A DNA stretch of 44,212 bases from Oceanospirillaceae bacterium. GTDB lineage: Bacteria > Pseudomonadota > Gammaproteobacteria > Pseudomonadales > Balneatricaceae. The translations under genes and the position numbers were made by a program. Location of the stretch: NCBI GenBank assembly GCA_029938085.1, contig JAPYOS010000005.1:218777-262988 (forward strand). Direction: 5' to 3'. The notes below the pieces were generated by a model that searched no databases, was not told the origin of the DNA, and was given only the letters and a program-made list of their open reading frames with translations. Position 1 is the first letter of the stretch, and each line of letters opens with the position of its first letter. Shown one piece after another: positions 27,052 to 36,570 of this stretch.

Positions 27052-27085
27052 GAGATCACAACACACCTCGCTTGGATCACCTTAG

Positions 27086-28408
27086 ATGCCGTCTCAATTT
27101 GCCAACCTGTACCCCCACCACTTGCAGCGTTTGACTAACACCACCGAACAAGCCTTGTTAGCTGAATCTTGCGACAGCCTGTTAATTCACAGCGGCGCGC
27201 CAAAGTTGGCATTTTTGGATGATTATCACGGCCCTTACAAGGCGAGCCCTCACTTTTTGTGGTGGTTGCCTTTAACCCAAAGCCCACACTGTTATTTGTT
27301 AATTCAAACAGGCAAGAAGCCGGTTTTGTTTTACCATTTAGCCGATGACTTTTGGCATGTGCCACCGGTTGCGCCCAGTGATTTTTGGTGTGAGCATTTT
27401 GACATTCATTTGTGTGCCGACCTTGCGGCTGTTAAGCAAGCACTTAAAGCCTACCAAAGCAGTCAGCAGCGTCGTGCTTGGGTTGGCGAAGACACCGAAT
27501 TAGGACGCGACCTAGGTATAGAAAATATAAACCCACAAGGTCTTATGCACCGTTTACACTTTGCTCGTGCGGTAAAGAGTGACTATGAAATAGCCTGCTT
27601 ACGCCAAGCCAACCTGATTGCGCTCGATGGCCACGCCGCAGCTAAAGCAGCCTTTATGGCAGGCAAAAGTGAGTTTGAAACCCATCTAGCGTATCTAGCC
27701 GCTGTACAACAAGACCAAACCGAAATGCCTTACCGCAACATTATTGGTTTTGGCGGACACAGCGCTGTATTGCACTACCAGCATTATCAATATCAAGCGC
27801 AAAATATGAGCAAAGCACAGAGCTTTTTGATTGATGCTGGCGCCCAATGCCATGGGTATGCATCGGACATTACCCGTTGCCATAGCCGTGGTAGCGAACT
27901 GTATCAAAACTTAATTGACGCCATGACTGCGGCACAGTTGCTGGTGTGTACGCAGGTCAAACCCGGCACCCTATTTACTGACTTACATATGCGTATGCAT
28001 CGCTTAGTGCTCGACATGTTAGTGCAATTTAATTTAGTTAATGGCTCACGGGACGAGCTAGAGAGCAGCCACATCAGTAGCGCTTTTTTCCCTCACGGGC
28101 TCGGTCATTTACTGGGATTACAGGTGCATGATATTGGCGGCTGGCAGCAAGATGAAGTAGGCACGATGCAATCACCACCTAAACAACACCCATTTTTGCG
28201 CTGCACTCGCAGTTTGGAAAAAGACATGGTGGTGACGATTGAGCCTGGGCTGTACGTCATCGACAGTTTATTACAACAGTGGCGCGACAAGGGTAGTGGG
28301 CACTTACTTAACGAAGCGGCCATAGACCAGTTACGCCCTTTAGGTGGGGTGCGAATTGAAAACAATATTGTGGTGGCACCCGTGCCGGTTAACCTAAGCG
28401 CTGCCTAA
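27086..28408 (+). CDS. pepQ: Xaa-Pro dipeptidase
   Basis: 440 residues, an M24 family metallopeptidase (pita-bread fold) that splits dipeptides with C-terminal proline in the cytoplasm; E. coli PepQ has 443 residues. The five metal ligands can be read: Asp250, Asp261, His341, Glu386 and Glu425, in the contexts LIDAGAQCHGYASDIT, PHGLGHLLG, IEPGLY and GVRIEN. It complements the dipeptide importer upstream by breaking the peptides that other dipeptidases cannot. It converges on the HIT gene with a 20-bp overlap. Confidence 0.95.
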   Translation: MPSQFANLYPHHLQRLTNTTEQALLAESCDSLLIHSGAPKLAFLDDYHGPYKASPHFLWWLPLTQSPHCYLLIQTGKKPVLFYHLADDFWHVPPVAPSDFWCEHFDIHLCADLAAVKQALKAYQSSQQRRAWVGEDTELGRDLGIENINPQGLMHRLHFARAVKSDYEIACLRQANLIALDGHAAAKAAFMAGKSEFETHLAYLAAVQQDQTEMPYRNIIGFGGHSAVLHYQHYQYQAQNMSKAQSFLIDAGAQCHGYASDITRCHSRGSELYQNLIDAMTAAQLLVCTQVKPGTLFTDLHMRMHRLVLDMLVQFNLVNGSRDELESSHISSAFFPHGLGHLLGLQVHDIGGWQQDEVGTMQSPPKQHPFLRCTRSLEKDMVVTIEPGLYVIDSLLQQWRDKGSGHLLNEAAIDQLRPLGGVRIENNIVVAPVPVNLSAA

Positions 28409-28808
28409 TTTTGTCTAACATTTTGGGTAGTTCGCTAGCGATATAAGGCTTGTTTGGCAAATTACCCCATACTGGGCTGGGCCATGCGGGGTCACTGTGA
28501 AAGCGCCCGATCACGTGAATATGCAGCTGACTCACCACATTGCCCAAGGCACCAATATTGAGATTTTGAGGCTGATACAGCTGTTCTAGCAGTTGGGAAA
28601 CTTGGTTCACTTCTGCCAGCAATTGGTGCTGTATGGGCATGGCTAAGTGGGTCATCTCGGTTGCCTCGTCTACACGTGGCACCAAAATAAACCAAGGCAC
28701 ACTGGCGTTATTCATTAACAACAACCGACTAATGGGCAAATCAACTACAAATTCGCAATCTGCCTCTAAACGCGGGTCGAGGTGAAAATCTGTGGGCTGA
28801 GCTAGCAT
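28389..28808 (-). CDS. HIT-domain protein (Q-x-H-x-H type)
   Basis: 139 residues. The C-terminal motif reads SQLHIHVIGRFHSDPAWPSPVWG, with Gln94, His96 and His98 in place of the usual H-x-H-x-H triad. This Q-L-H variant with AWP-PVWG after it is the form I know from a group of proteobacterial HIT proteins, so it looks like a family trait and not damage. HIT proteins act on nucleotides; the substrate here is unknown. The start ATG overlaps the DUF1820 stop by one base (TAATG), so the two are coupled. Confidence 0.88.
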   Translation of the reverse strand: MLAQPTDFHLDPRLEADCEFVVDLPISRLLLMNNASVPWFILVPRVDEATEMTHLAMPIQHQLLAEVNQVSQLLEQLYQPQNLNIGALGNVVSQLHIHVIGRFHSDPAWPSPVWGNLPNKPYIASELPKMLDKIRQRLG

Positions 28809-29134
28809 TAACGGTTACCTGTGGGTTTGCCGCCCATGGGCAACTGGCTCACCACGCTACCACCCTTGATGACCTTGGCAACGCCTTCTTTTTCTACTTC
28901 GTCAATACGAATGACGCTGTGCATAGGGATGTAGCTGCGCTTAACTTGGGCAAACTCGGCTTTGAGTTTTTCTTCGCCAGGGTCTACCAGTAGCTGGCTG
29001 CGTTCGCCAAATACAAACTCTTCTACTTCTACAAAGCCATACATCTCACTTGGATAAACGTGGCGAGCAAATATTTCGTAGGTTTCTTCTTGGTTTACAA
29101 ACATCACTTTATAAACCGTTTTGTTGTCTTTCAT
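28808..29134 (-). CDS. DUF1820 family protein
   Basis: 108 residues, acidic, no signal peptide or membrane helix. The pattern YKVMFVNQEETYEIFARHV, then EMYGFVEVEEFVFGERSQLLVDPGEEKL and YIPMHSVIRIDEVEKEG, is that of DUF1820. The family is common in gammaproteobacteria and has no known function. It is translationally coupled to the HIT gene and divergent from miaB. Confidence 0.85.
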   Translation of the reverse strand: MKDNKTVYKVMFVNQEETYEIFARHVYPSEMYGFVEVEEFVFGERSQLLVDPGEEKLKAEFAQVKRSYIPMHSVIRIDEVEKEGVAKVIKGGSVVSQLPMGGKPTGNR

Positions 29135-29241
29135 AGTTTTTTCTTAAAGCTGTTATCACAAAGGGCATTACATCGTCTTAGCTGCTTATATTAGGGCCAA
29201 AAGAACTAATTTCAAGCTAGGTTTAACAGCCGCCTTAACTG

Positions 29242-29247
29242 TATAAT
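29242..29247 (+). promoter_or_regulatory. probable -10 box upstream of miaB
   Basis: A perfect TATAAT lies 28 bp before the miaB ATG. No good -35 hexamer is visible at 16-18 bp, so the promoter assignment is tentative. Confidence 0.35.
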
Positions 29248-29275
29248 ATGTGCTTCAATATTGCAGGTGTTTACC

Positions 29276-30649
29276 ATGACCAAAAAGCTATTTATTAAAA
29301 CCCACGGTTGCCAGATGAACGAATACGATTCGTCGCGCATGGCCGACCTGCTGGGCGATAGCCATGCCATGGAAATAACCGACAACGAAGCCGAAGCCGA
29401 CGTGTTGTTACTCAACACCTGTTCCATTCGTGAAAAAGCCCAAGATAAGGTTTATCACCAACTGGGGCGCTGGCGCAAATTAAAAGAAGCCAAACCAGAC
29501 CTTAAAATTGGCGTGGGCGGATGTGTAGCGAGCCAAGAAGGCGAAGCCATTTCTAAACGCGCGCCATTTGTAGACATGATTTTTGGGCCACAAACCTTGC
29601 ACCGTTTACCGGATATGATCGATGCCACCGATGCTGGCGCTAAAGGTGTGGTGGACGTTAGCTTTCCAGAAATAGAAAAGTTCGACAACCTGCCAGCACC
29701 TAAAGTTGATGGTGCCGAAGCCTTTGTCTCCATCATGGAAGGCTGCAGTAAATACTGTACCTTCTGCGTGGTGCCTTACACCCGTGGTGAAGAAGTAAGC
29801 CGCCCGTTAAACGACGTACTGAGAGAAGTAGAGCAACTGGCCGAACAAGGCGTGCGCGAAGTCAATTTATTGGGCCAAAACGTCAACGCTTACCAAGGCG
29901 ACACCGTAGATGGTGACCTAGTTGACCTAGCTGAGCTGATCGCCTTAGTGGCCAATATAGACGGCATTGATCGTATTCGTTTTACCACCAGCCACCCGGT
30001 TGAGTTTTCTGACAGCCTCATTGATGCCTTCGGCCAGATCCCTGAACTAGTAAGCCACCTACATTTGCCAGTTCAATCGGGCTCAGACAAAATTTTGATG
30101 GCTATGAAGCGCGGACACACGGCGTTAGAATATAAGTCTAAAATGCGCCGTATCCGTAAACAGCGACCCGACATTAGCTTTTCGTCAGACTTTATTATTG
30201 GTTTTCCGGGCGAGTCTGATGCCGACTTTGAAGCTACTATGGACCTCATTGCCGACATTGGTTTTGATTTGTCGTTTAGCTTTATTTACAGTCAGCGTCC
30301 GGGCACACCCGCCACCGACCTGCCAGACAATACCGATATCGCCACCAAAAAACAGCGCCTATCATTATTGCAGCGACGCATTGATAGTCAATCGTTTGAT
30401 ATCAGCAAAGCCATGATCGGTAGTTTGCAGCGTGTACTAGTAAACGGCTACTCCAAAAAAGACCCAGGAAAATTCACCGGTCGTAGCGAAAATAATCGCT
30501 CGGTTAATTTTCCGTGCAGCAATGCCGATTTGATTGGCAAGTTCGCTCAAATTCGCATTTTAGACGCCGGCCCTCACTCGTTACGAGGCGAACTTGTTGC
30601 CTCAGAATTAGACGGACTTGCGCCCGTTGGCCCAATCGTGCTGCAATAG
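29276..30649 (+). CDS. miaB: tRNA-2-methylthio-N6-dimethylallyladenosine synthase
   Basis: 457 residues from the ATG at 29276; an upstream TTG would add five residues and is unlikely. It adds the methylthio group to i6A37 of tRNAs reading UNN codons. The N-terminal MTTase domain has the three cluster cysteines Cys12, Cys49 and Cys83. The radical-SAM cluster is Cys157, Cys161 and Cys164 (CSKYCTFC). A TRAM domain closes the protein (about 390-455). It begins the miaB-ybeZ-ybeY-corC-lnt run. Confidence 0.97.
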   Translation: MTKKLFIKTHGCQMNEYDSSRMADLLGDSHAMEITDNEAEADVLLLNTCSIREKAQDKVYHQLGRWRKLKEAKPDLKIGVGGCVASQEGEAISKRAPFVDMIFGPQTLHRLPDMIDATDAGAKGVVDVSFPEIEKFDNLPAPKVDGAEAFVSIMEGCSKYCTFCVVPYTRGEEVSRPLNDVLREVEQLAEQGVREVNLLGQNVNAYQGDTVDGDLVDLAELIALVANIDGIDRIRFTTSHPVEFSDSLIDAFGQIPELVSHLHLPVQSGSDKILMAMKRGHTALEYKSKMRRIRKQRPDISFSSDFIIGFPGESDADFEATMDLIADIGFDLSFSFIYSQRPGTPATDLPDNTDIATKKQRLSLLQRRIDSQSFDISKAMIGSLQRVLVNGYSKKDPGKFTGRSENNRSVNFPCSNADLIGKFAQIRILDAGPHSLRGELVASELDGLAPVGPIVLQ

Positions 30650-30655
30650 ACTGAC

Positions 30656-31678
30656 ATGACGCAACCAACACACGTATCCAACAGCGATTCAAGCGGCACC
30701 ATTTTTAGCTTGTTGCCAGATAACACCCAGCACCTATCTAGCCTACAAGGCCAGCTAGATGGTAACTTACGTATTATTGAACAACGCCTACAGCTGAGCA
30801 TCAGTAATCGTGGTAACCGTTTTCACTTAGACGGTACACCTGCAGCCTGTTTGGCTGGAGAGAAGGTATTACAACAGCTTTATCGCGAAGCCCAACAAAC
30901 CAGTGAAGTGACACCCGACATGGTGCACCTCGCGTTAGTGGAAGCCCTGCACACCATGACCGAAGCCAGTGCCAGCACCCCCATTCAAAAGGCCAATCAG
31001 CCTCAAGACACCGGGTTAACCATTCGCACCAAACGCGCCAATATTAAACCCCGTGGCGAAACCCAGCAGAGTTATATCCGCTCCATTCGTCAGCACGACA
31101 TTAACTTTGGTATTGGGCCTGCGGGTACGGGCAAAACCTACCTAGCCGTAGCTTGTGCAGTTGAAGCCCTAGAGCGCGAAGAAGTACGCCGTATATTATT
31201 AGTACGCCCTGCGGTAGAAGCCGGTGAAAAACTAGGTTTTTTACCGGGCGACCTGGCGCAAAAAATAGACCCTTACCTACGCCCACTTTACGATGCCCTG
31301 TATGAAATGCTTGGTTTTGAAACTGTGGCACGCATGATAGAAAAGAATGTTATTGAAATCGCGCCGCTGGCCTATATGCGCGGCCGCACGCTTAATGGTA
31401 GTTTTGTTATTTTGGACGAAAGCCAAAATACCACGCGCGAACAAATGAAGATGTTTTTGACGCGTATTGGGTTTGGCTCCACCGCTGTGATTACCGGCGA
31501 CGTCACCCAAATCGACTTACCCAAAGGCACTCCCTCGGGCCTAAAGCACGCCATTGAAGTACTCGATGGCGTCAACGACATTGGTTTTACCCACTTTTTA
31601 TCCAGCGACATCGTGCGCCACCCCTTGGTACAGCGTATTGTTGATGCCTACGATGTGTTTGAAAAGAAAAATCCATGA
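30656..31678 (+). CDS. ybeZ: PhoH-like ATPase YbeZ
   Basis: 340 residues. An N-terminal RNA-binding-like segment (about 35-110) precedes the PhoH domain with Walker A GPAGTGKT at 154-161 and Walker B FVILDESQN. The conserved LVRPAVEAGEKLGFLPGDL follows Walker A. YbeZ works with the endonuclease YbeY in ribosome maturation and quality control; the adjacent ybeY gene overlaps it by 4 bp (ATGA). Confidence 0.96.
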   Translation: MTQPTHVSNSDSSGTIFSLLPDNTQHLSSLQGQLDGNLRIIEQRLQLSISNRGNRFHLDGTPAACLAGEKVLQQLYREAQQTSEVTPDMVHLALVEALHTMTEASASTPIQKANQPQDTGLTIRTKRANIKPRGETQQSYIRSIRQHDINFGIGPAGTGKTYLAVACAVEALEREEVRRILLVRPAVEAGEKLGFLPGDLAQKIDPYLRPLYDALYEMLGFETVARMIEKNVIEIAPLAYMRGRTLNGSFVILDESQNTTREQMKMFLTRIGFGSTAVITGDVTQIDLPKGTPSGLKHAIEVLDGVNDIGFTHFLSSDIVRHPLVQRIVDAYDVFEKKNP

Positions 31679-32172
31679 ACCTTGACTTGCAAGTGGCCTG
31701 TGAAAACTCAAACCTACCCAGCTTAGCGCAGTTTGAACAATGGGCCCAATTGGCTGTTGAAAACTATTCTGCAGCCACAGAAATCACCATTCGTGTAGTT
31801 GAGCCAGCCGAGAGCCAAGCGTTAAATTTACAGTATCGCGGCAAAGACAAACCCACTAACGTGTTGTCTTTCCCGTTTGAACAACCCGAATTTGAAGACC
31901 CAGAAATAGCTGCAGCCATGGCCCAAGAGCTAGGCGATGCCGATTATTTAGGTGACCTAGTGATTAATGCCAGTTTAGTTGCGGAAGAAGCTGCACAACA
32001 AGGCAAAACCACACAACATCATTGGGCTCACTTGGTTATTCACGGCACCTTGCATTTGCAAGGCTATGACCACATTGATGACGACGAGGCTGAGCTGATG
32101 GAAAGTCTCGAAACTCAACTATTAGCACAGCTCGACATTGCTAATCCATACGTTGCCAAAACGCACGACTAA
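31675..32172 (+). CDS. ybeY: rRNA maturation endoribonuclease YbeY
   Basis: 165 residues. The zinc motif H-x3-H-x5-H is at His123, His127 and His133 in HGTLHLQGYDH. Conserved Arg55 (QYRGKDKPTNVLSFPFE) is in place. YbeY acts in 16S rRNA 3' end maturation and in 70S quality control. Its start overlaps ybeZ by 4 bp. Confidence 0.96.
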   Translation: MNLDLQVACENSNLPSLAQFEQWAQLAVENYSAATEITIRVVEPAESQALNLQYRGKDKPTNVLSFPFEQPEFEDPEIAAAMAQELGDADYLGDLVINASLVAEEAAQQGKTTQHHWAHLVIHGTLHLQGYDHIDDDEAELMESLETQLLAQLDIANPYVAKTHD

Positions 32173-32217
32173 GCGTATAAATTGGCTAACAAAACTATTT
32201 AGGATTTAACCCACCTC

Positions 32218-33093
32218 ATGAACGACGACGCGTCGACCAACAGTCAGGACAAACGCTCCTGGCTGGATAGACTTTCCTTTTTCCTTAGCGACCGCCCCAG
32301 CACCAAAGAAGAGCTGCTAGAGCGAATCCGCCAAGCGGAAGAAGACCAAATACTTGACCGCGAAGCCCTCGACACCATCGAAGGCGCGTTACAAATGTCA
32401 CACATGCAAGTGCGTGACATCATGGTGCCTAGGCCTCAAATGGCCGTCGTTAAAGCCGATCAAAGCACCACTGAATTCATGCAGACCATTACCGAAACGT
32501 CCCACTCACGCTTCCCTGTGATCGGCGAGTCGCCAGATGAAGTGTTAGGCATACTGCTAGCCAAAGACTTATTACCCCTAGCCTTTGCTAAACAGATGGA
32601 TGATTTTGACCTTAACGCCATGTTGCGCAAGCCCATTTTTGTGCCTGAAAGTAAGCGTTTGTCCATTTTGCTTAATGAATTTCGCACCAACCGTTATCAC
32701 ATGGCCATTGTGCTAGACGAATACGGTGGTGTAGCAGGCTTAGTGACCATTGAAGACGTATTAGAACAAATCGTTGGCGAAATAGAAGATGAAACTGACG
32801 CCGAAGAAGATGACAGCAACATTCGTCCCTTTGCCGACAATGGCTTTTTAGTTAAAGCCCTCACCTCCATCGAAGATTTTAACGATCATTTTGGCACTTA
32901 TTACGACGATACCGAGTTCGACACCATTGGTGGCATCGTCACTCAACAATTTGGTCACTTACCCGCTAAAGATGAAGACACCGAAATAGGCTCTTTGAGT
33001 TTCCGTATTCTAGCCGCAGATAATCGCCGCATTCGACTCATGCAAGTGACGCCGATTGTTGAGGAAAGCGATGATACTGACGCGCAAGACTAA
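32218..33093 (+). CDS. corC: CBS-domain transport/magnesium protein CorC
   Basis: 291 residues, no membrane helices. An acidic N-terminal helix is followed by two CBS domains (about 70-190), with the opening VRDIMVPRPQM and the second ending in DEYGGVAGLVTIEDVLEQIVGEIEDE. A C-terminal CorC_HlyC domain (about 200-285) follows. CorC (YbeX) has been linked to Mg/Co efflux and to ribosome metabolism, fitting its neighbours. It lies 45 bp after ybeY; the last 23 bp overlap lnt. Confidence 0.94.
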   Translation: MNDDASTNSQDKRSWLDRLSFFLSDRPSTKEELLERIRQAEEDQILDREALDTIEGALQMSHMQVRDIMVPRPQMAVVKADQSTTEFMQTITETSHSRFPVIGESPDEVLGILLAKDLLPLAFAKQMDDFDLNAMLRKPIFVPESKRLSILLNEFRTNRYHMAIVLDEYGGVAGLVTIEDVLEQIVGEIEDETDAEEDDSNIRPFADNGFLVKALTSIEDFNDHFGTYYDDTEFDTIGGIVTQQFGHLPAKDEDTEIGSLSFRILAADNRRIRLMQVTPIVEESDDTDAQD

Positions 33094-34597
33094 CCTAGCC
33101 TTAAGCACCTTCTCTGGTGCATTAGCTCCCTTGGCGTTGGCCCCAGTTTCTCTCTGGCCGCTCGCGCCGCTAAGCATCATACTCTTTTGGCTCAGTTTAC
33201 AAAGCTGCACCTCCACCCGCCAGGCCAGCCTGACTGGGTTTGCATATGGCTTAGGCTATTTTGGTGTTGGGGTGAGCTGGGTGTTTGTGAGCATGGTCGA
33301 TCACAGCAACACTCATTGGGCGCTGGCAGGACTGCTTACCTTGTTATTCTGTGCGGGTTTAGGGTTATTCTACGGCCTATTTGCAGGCCTATTTCATGGC
33401 TTTAAAAACCGTCACTGCTGCCCTAGCCTGCTATTTTTAGGTTTGTGGGTGAGCCTAGATTTGATTCGCGGTTGGCTGCTGACGGGTTTCCCATGGTTAT
33501 ACCTTGGCTACGCTGGCATAGAAACGAGCCTTGTTGGCTACGCACCCTTAATAGGCATACACGGTGTCACTTTATTATTGGTGGCTAGCGGCCTATTGGT
33601 CTACGGCGTATCGATAAGAAAACCATACCGCTTGCTACTATTAGCCGCAATTTGGTTGGCCGGATTTGGCCTCAACCTAATCCATTGGACTCAGCCGAGT
33701 ACACCCACCGCGATAAAAGTGACCCTACTACAAGGCAACATTGCGCTGCAAGACAAATGGCTACCTCAGCACTTAACACCCACCCTTAACTATTATTTAG
33801 GGCAAACCTACCAGCATTTAGACAGCGACCTTATCGTCTGGCCAGAAACCGCCATCGCCACCTATTGGGACTATATCCAGCCTGCAATGCAGGCCATTAC
33901 CCACACCGCCAATGCACAAAATAGCCAAATTATCAGCGGTACGGTAATGCGAGAAAGCCAAAACCAGGCCGCCGATTATTATAATGCTTTAGTGGTGTTT
34001 GGCCAGAACTCAGAGTCTGCTGACGCCCTCTCCCAAGGTTATTACCACAAACAACGGCTGGTGCCATTTGGTGAATATATACCGTTAGAACAGTGGTTTA
34101 GAGGACTTATCGATTTTTTCGATTTACCCATGTCGGCCTTTAAAATACCTTCACAAGAGCAAGGTCTATTAACACACAGCCCAGTGCCTATTGCTGGCAA
34201 TATTTGTTACGAGATTGCTTATCCACAACTCGTTGCTAAACAAGCAGCCGCCGCGCAGATGATAGTTACCGTGAGTAATGACACATGGTTTGAACATTCA
34301 TTGGCACCGTGGCAGCACCTCCAAATTGCTCAGATGCGCGCCATAGAAAACGCTAAACCGGTGGCTAGAACCACCAACAGTGGTGTGTCTGCGCTGATTG
34401 ATTCAAAGGGGCGCATTACTGCCTTAGCGCCCATGTACCAGCCCGCGCAGCTGACGGGTTTAGTTGAGCCTAAGCAAGGCACAACACCCTATAATTGGGG
34501 CCTCAACTGGCCCGTTACTCTATTGAGTTTAGGTTTAGCTTTGTTCGGGTTCTGCCGCAACTTTACGGGCTTGTTCCCACATCGGCTCAAATCCTAA
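33071..34597 (+). CDS. lnt: apolipoprotein N-acyltransferase
   Basis: 508 residues from the ATG at 33071, preceded by GAGG 6 bp upstream; an earlier TTG would add five residues. About six to seven N-terminal membrane helices are followed by a periplasmic nitrilase domain (about 215-460). The catalytic triad reads as Glu259 (VWPETAIA), Lys327 (YHKQRLVPFGEY) and Cys379 (GNICYEI). It N-acylates the diacylglyceryl-cysteine of lipoproteins, such as LolB in this same window. The 3' end overlaps the hypothetical gene on the other strand by 63 bp. Confidence 0.95.
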   Translation: MILTRKTNLALSTFSGALAPLALAPVSLWPLAPLSIILFWLSLQSCTSTRQASLTGFAYGLGYFGVGVSWVFVSMVDHSNTHWALAGLLTLLFCAGLGLFYGLFAGLFHGFKNRHCCPSLLFLGLWVSLDLIRGWLLTGFPWLYLGYAGIETSLVGYAPLIGIHGVTLLLVASGLLVYGVSIRKPYRLLLLAAIWLAGFGLNLIHWTQPSTPTAIKVTLLQGNIALQDKWLPQHLTPTLNYYLGQTYQHLDSDLIVWPETAIATYWDYIQPAMQAITHTANAQNSQIISGTVMRESQNQAADYYNALVVFGQNSESADALSQGYYHKQRLVPFGEYIPLEQWFRGLIDFFDLPMSAFKIPSQEQGLLTHSPVPIAGNICYEIAYPQLVAKQAAAAQMIVTVSNDTWFEHSLAPWQHLQIAQMRAIENAKPVARTTNSGVSALIDSKGRITALAPMYQPAQLTGLVEPKQGTTPYNWGLNWPVTLLSLGLALFGFCRNFTGLFPHRLKS

Positions 34598-35107
34598 AAT
34601 CACATGGGGCTGGGGCTGTTTGTGGTTAAAGTGGAAGTTGTGAAGTTGAGTAAATTGGGCACGCACATCGTCCACAGGTAACTGCGTCACTTTAGCTGGT
34701 ACTAAATAACCATCGCCGCGGGCACGAAACACCATACGGCACTCACCCTCGGCCAATAGTTTCTGAGCATAAGGCGCTTCCACGGGGCAAAGGGCCGTCA
34801 TGGTCGATTGAAAGCTGTCGGCCTTTTGATAGTAATCGGAGGACAGCTGTTTTACGATCCACTCAAAACGTTCAATCGGATCACGGGTCTTTGTAACGTT
34901 GTGCTTATACTGCGCTACCAAGTGATCCAACTCTCGTTTGAGAATCAAAATAGTCAGTTCAACACCTGTGTCACCATCGGCGCCATAACACACTAACGGC
35001 TTAGCTTCGTCTAACGGATAACCTGCAGCCTGACGCGCGCCAAACAATCGGCTCAAACACTGCCAGTGCATAAAATCGTGTTCTAATGTTTTGTCGCTTG
35101 CAATCAC
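34535..35107 (-). CDS. hypothetical protein, unrecognised
   Basis: 190 residues from a GTG with GAGG 8 bp upstream (GAGGAATACAAAGTG). There is no signal peptide or membrane helix. It has a stretch of charged, helix-rich sequence with an aromatic Tyr-Gln motif and cysteines at LVCYGADGDTG and TALCPVEAPYAQ. I do not recognise the family. It lies convergent to lnt and overlaps its last 63 bp. Its codon use looks like that of neighbouring genes, so I think it is real. It is separated by 85 bp from the decayed kinase gene. Confidence 0.65.
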   Translation of the reverse strand: MIASDKTLEHDFMHWQCLSRLFGARQAAGYPLDEAKPLVCYGADGDTGVELTILILKRELDHLVAQYKHNVTKTRDPIERFEWIVKQLSSDYYQKADSFQSTMTALCPVEAPYAQKLLAEGECRMVFRARGDGYLVPAKVTQLPVDDVRAQFTQLHNFHFNHKQPQPHVILGFEPMWEQARKVAAEPEQS

Positions 35108-35192
35108 TTTGTATTCCTCATGTCATGCGTAACCAAATTGCTTAGGCGACATTATGCAGGATGCGTGAGCGCAACAACAGCCAGCAACCGCC

Positions 35193-35570
35193 TTAATGTG
35201 CAACTGGAGCGACAGTCTCGGAGGAGTTTTCGACCATTTGCTGAGCTAAATAGCGTGTCGCCGTCCATTCTCGCCGCAAAAACTCGACATGGGACTTTGC
35301 GAAGACAAGGTCTAAGCCGTCGGGTTGGTCCAAACGTTTGGCAGCAGCAGCTAAAGCCCCATAACCAGCCATCGAAGCCGCGCCCGATATTTGATGCGCC
35401 GCGGCCACAATAACATCCACATTTTGCATCACCCAAGCCACTTCAAGTTCCTTCATGGTGGTGTCTAACGACGCCAACTGCCTACGGAAAAGCTCTGTTA
35501 GTTTTTCGCTTGATAGATGTGTAGCCAGCTCATTCCGTACCGAAGGGTCAACGCGTAGAGGGGGCGCCAC
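35193..35570 (-). pseudogene. hybrid kinase fragment 4: Hpt domain
   Basis: 125 residues from a possible GTG at 35570. It is a histidine phosphotransfer domain with His59 in the AAAHQISGAASMAG motif. It is in the same frame as the receiver and is cut off from it only by the TAA at 35589. It may be translated separately as a free phosphotransfer protein. Confidence 0.75.
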
Positions 35571-35588
35571 TGCCCTAGTATCAACTGG

Positions 35589-35996
35589 TTACCACTGCCC
35601 ACTTAAACAGTGGTGTAGATCACTTAAGCGTAGCGGTTTAGACAATACGGCATCCATACCGGCTTCCATACAACTGGAGATACTAACAGCGGTAACGTCA
35701 CCCGTTAAGGCAAAGATTTCCACCGCAGACTTCACAGGATCGGACAAAGCTCGAATTTGACGGGTAGCAACCAACCCATTGATATTTTTCATCCGTACAT
35801 CCATTAGCACTAAATCAAAATCCTGCCGACTAACCGCAGCGACTGCAGCCGCACCATTATCTACCGCAGTGACCCTATGACCTTGATTAGTAAGCAATAA
35901 TTTGGTGATTTCCAAATTAATCTGATTATCCTCCACCACCAGCATACTTAGAGGTGCGACGCCGCAGGCTTCACCCAACAGAGGCTCTTGCGGCAT
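35589..35996 (-). pseudogene. hybrid kinase fragment 3: receiver domain
   Basis: 135 residues from ATG 35996 holding a CheY-like receiver. The acidic pocket is LVVEDNQINLEIT, the phosphoacceptor Asp66 is in LVLMDVRM, and the conserved Lys is in LSKPLR. The frame is open upstream of this ATG to the region of break 2, which fits an original fusion to the ATPase domain. A GGAGG lies 14 bp before the ATG, a poor distance for a natural start. It could still be expressed alone as a free receiver. Confidence 0.8.
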
Positions 35997-36018
35997 TAAC
36001 TGTGTCGCAGCCTCCTTA

Positions 36019-36570
36019 TTAAGGAAAGCTAAACCAAAAGTTGTTGCCTGTCTGATTACTGGTAGCGCCTATATCACCATTGAGCTCGCTCACCACCTGT
36101 TTACAGATGCTTAAGCCAAGACCAAACCCAGGGATCGACTCATTATCAGCCCGCTGATAGGCCATAAAAAGCTCATCTAGCACGAGTTGAGTCTTCTTTT
36201 TGCCACTGTCTTGTACGGCAATATTTAACGTCACTGCTTGCCCTGGTTTATGGCTTACGTGAGCGCTGACCGATATCCTCCCTTGGTCTGTGTATTTAAT
36301 GGCGTTAGCGACTAAGTTAGTGATTAATTGTCGCAAACGCACCGCATCACCTAGCATGGCTTGGTTAGGTAAATTGAAATTGGTTTCTAAAATGAGACCT
36401 TTAGCCACGGCATCTTGTTGTAAAAAACCAACGACGTCATGTATTTCCTCTTCGACCATCAGCGGTTTATTGATAATTTCGAACTGACCGCGCTCTATGC
36501 GGCTTAAATCGAGTACGTCGTCGATTTGATTGCGTAACTGGCTGCCAGCAGTCGCTAAAGTCGCTAACCA
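36019..36570 (-). pseudogene. hybrid kinase fragment 2: HATPase domain
   Basis: This frame carries the rest of HisKA from just after the frameshift and then the ATPase domain. The N box LITNLVANAIKYT and the G2 box GFGLGLSICK are intact. The G1 box, normally D-x-G-x-G, is DSGKKKTQL here, so the second glycine is lost. That points to reduced ATP binding even if the frames were joined. Two consecutive TAA codons end it; the first ATG of this frame alone is at 36459. Confidence 0.8.

Larger units (their letters stand above)
26400..27085. other. dppA-pepQ intergenic region
   Basis: 686 bp between divergent dppA and pepQ. It contains the DUF2986 gene (26623-26787), the dppA leader (26400-26622), in which I find no convincing full promoter, and a plus-strand pepQ promoter near 27023. 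An imperfect stem-loop with arms CGCTCTT (26905-26911) and AAGAGCG (26928-26934) followed by GGTTTT may be a weak terminator. An AT-rich tract at about 26940-27010 shows no coding potential. Confidence 0.6.

Noticed and set aside
28510-28530. HIT motif with Gln in place of the first His.
   Set aside because: This looks like the normal form of a known proteobacterial HIT subgroup, not a lost active site.
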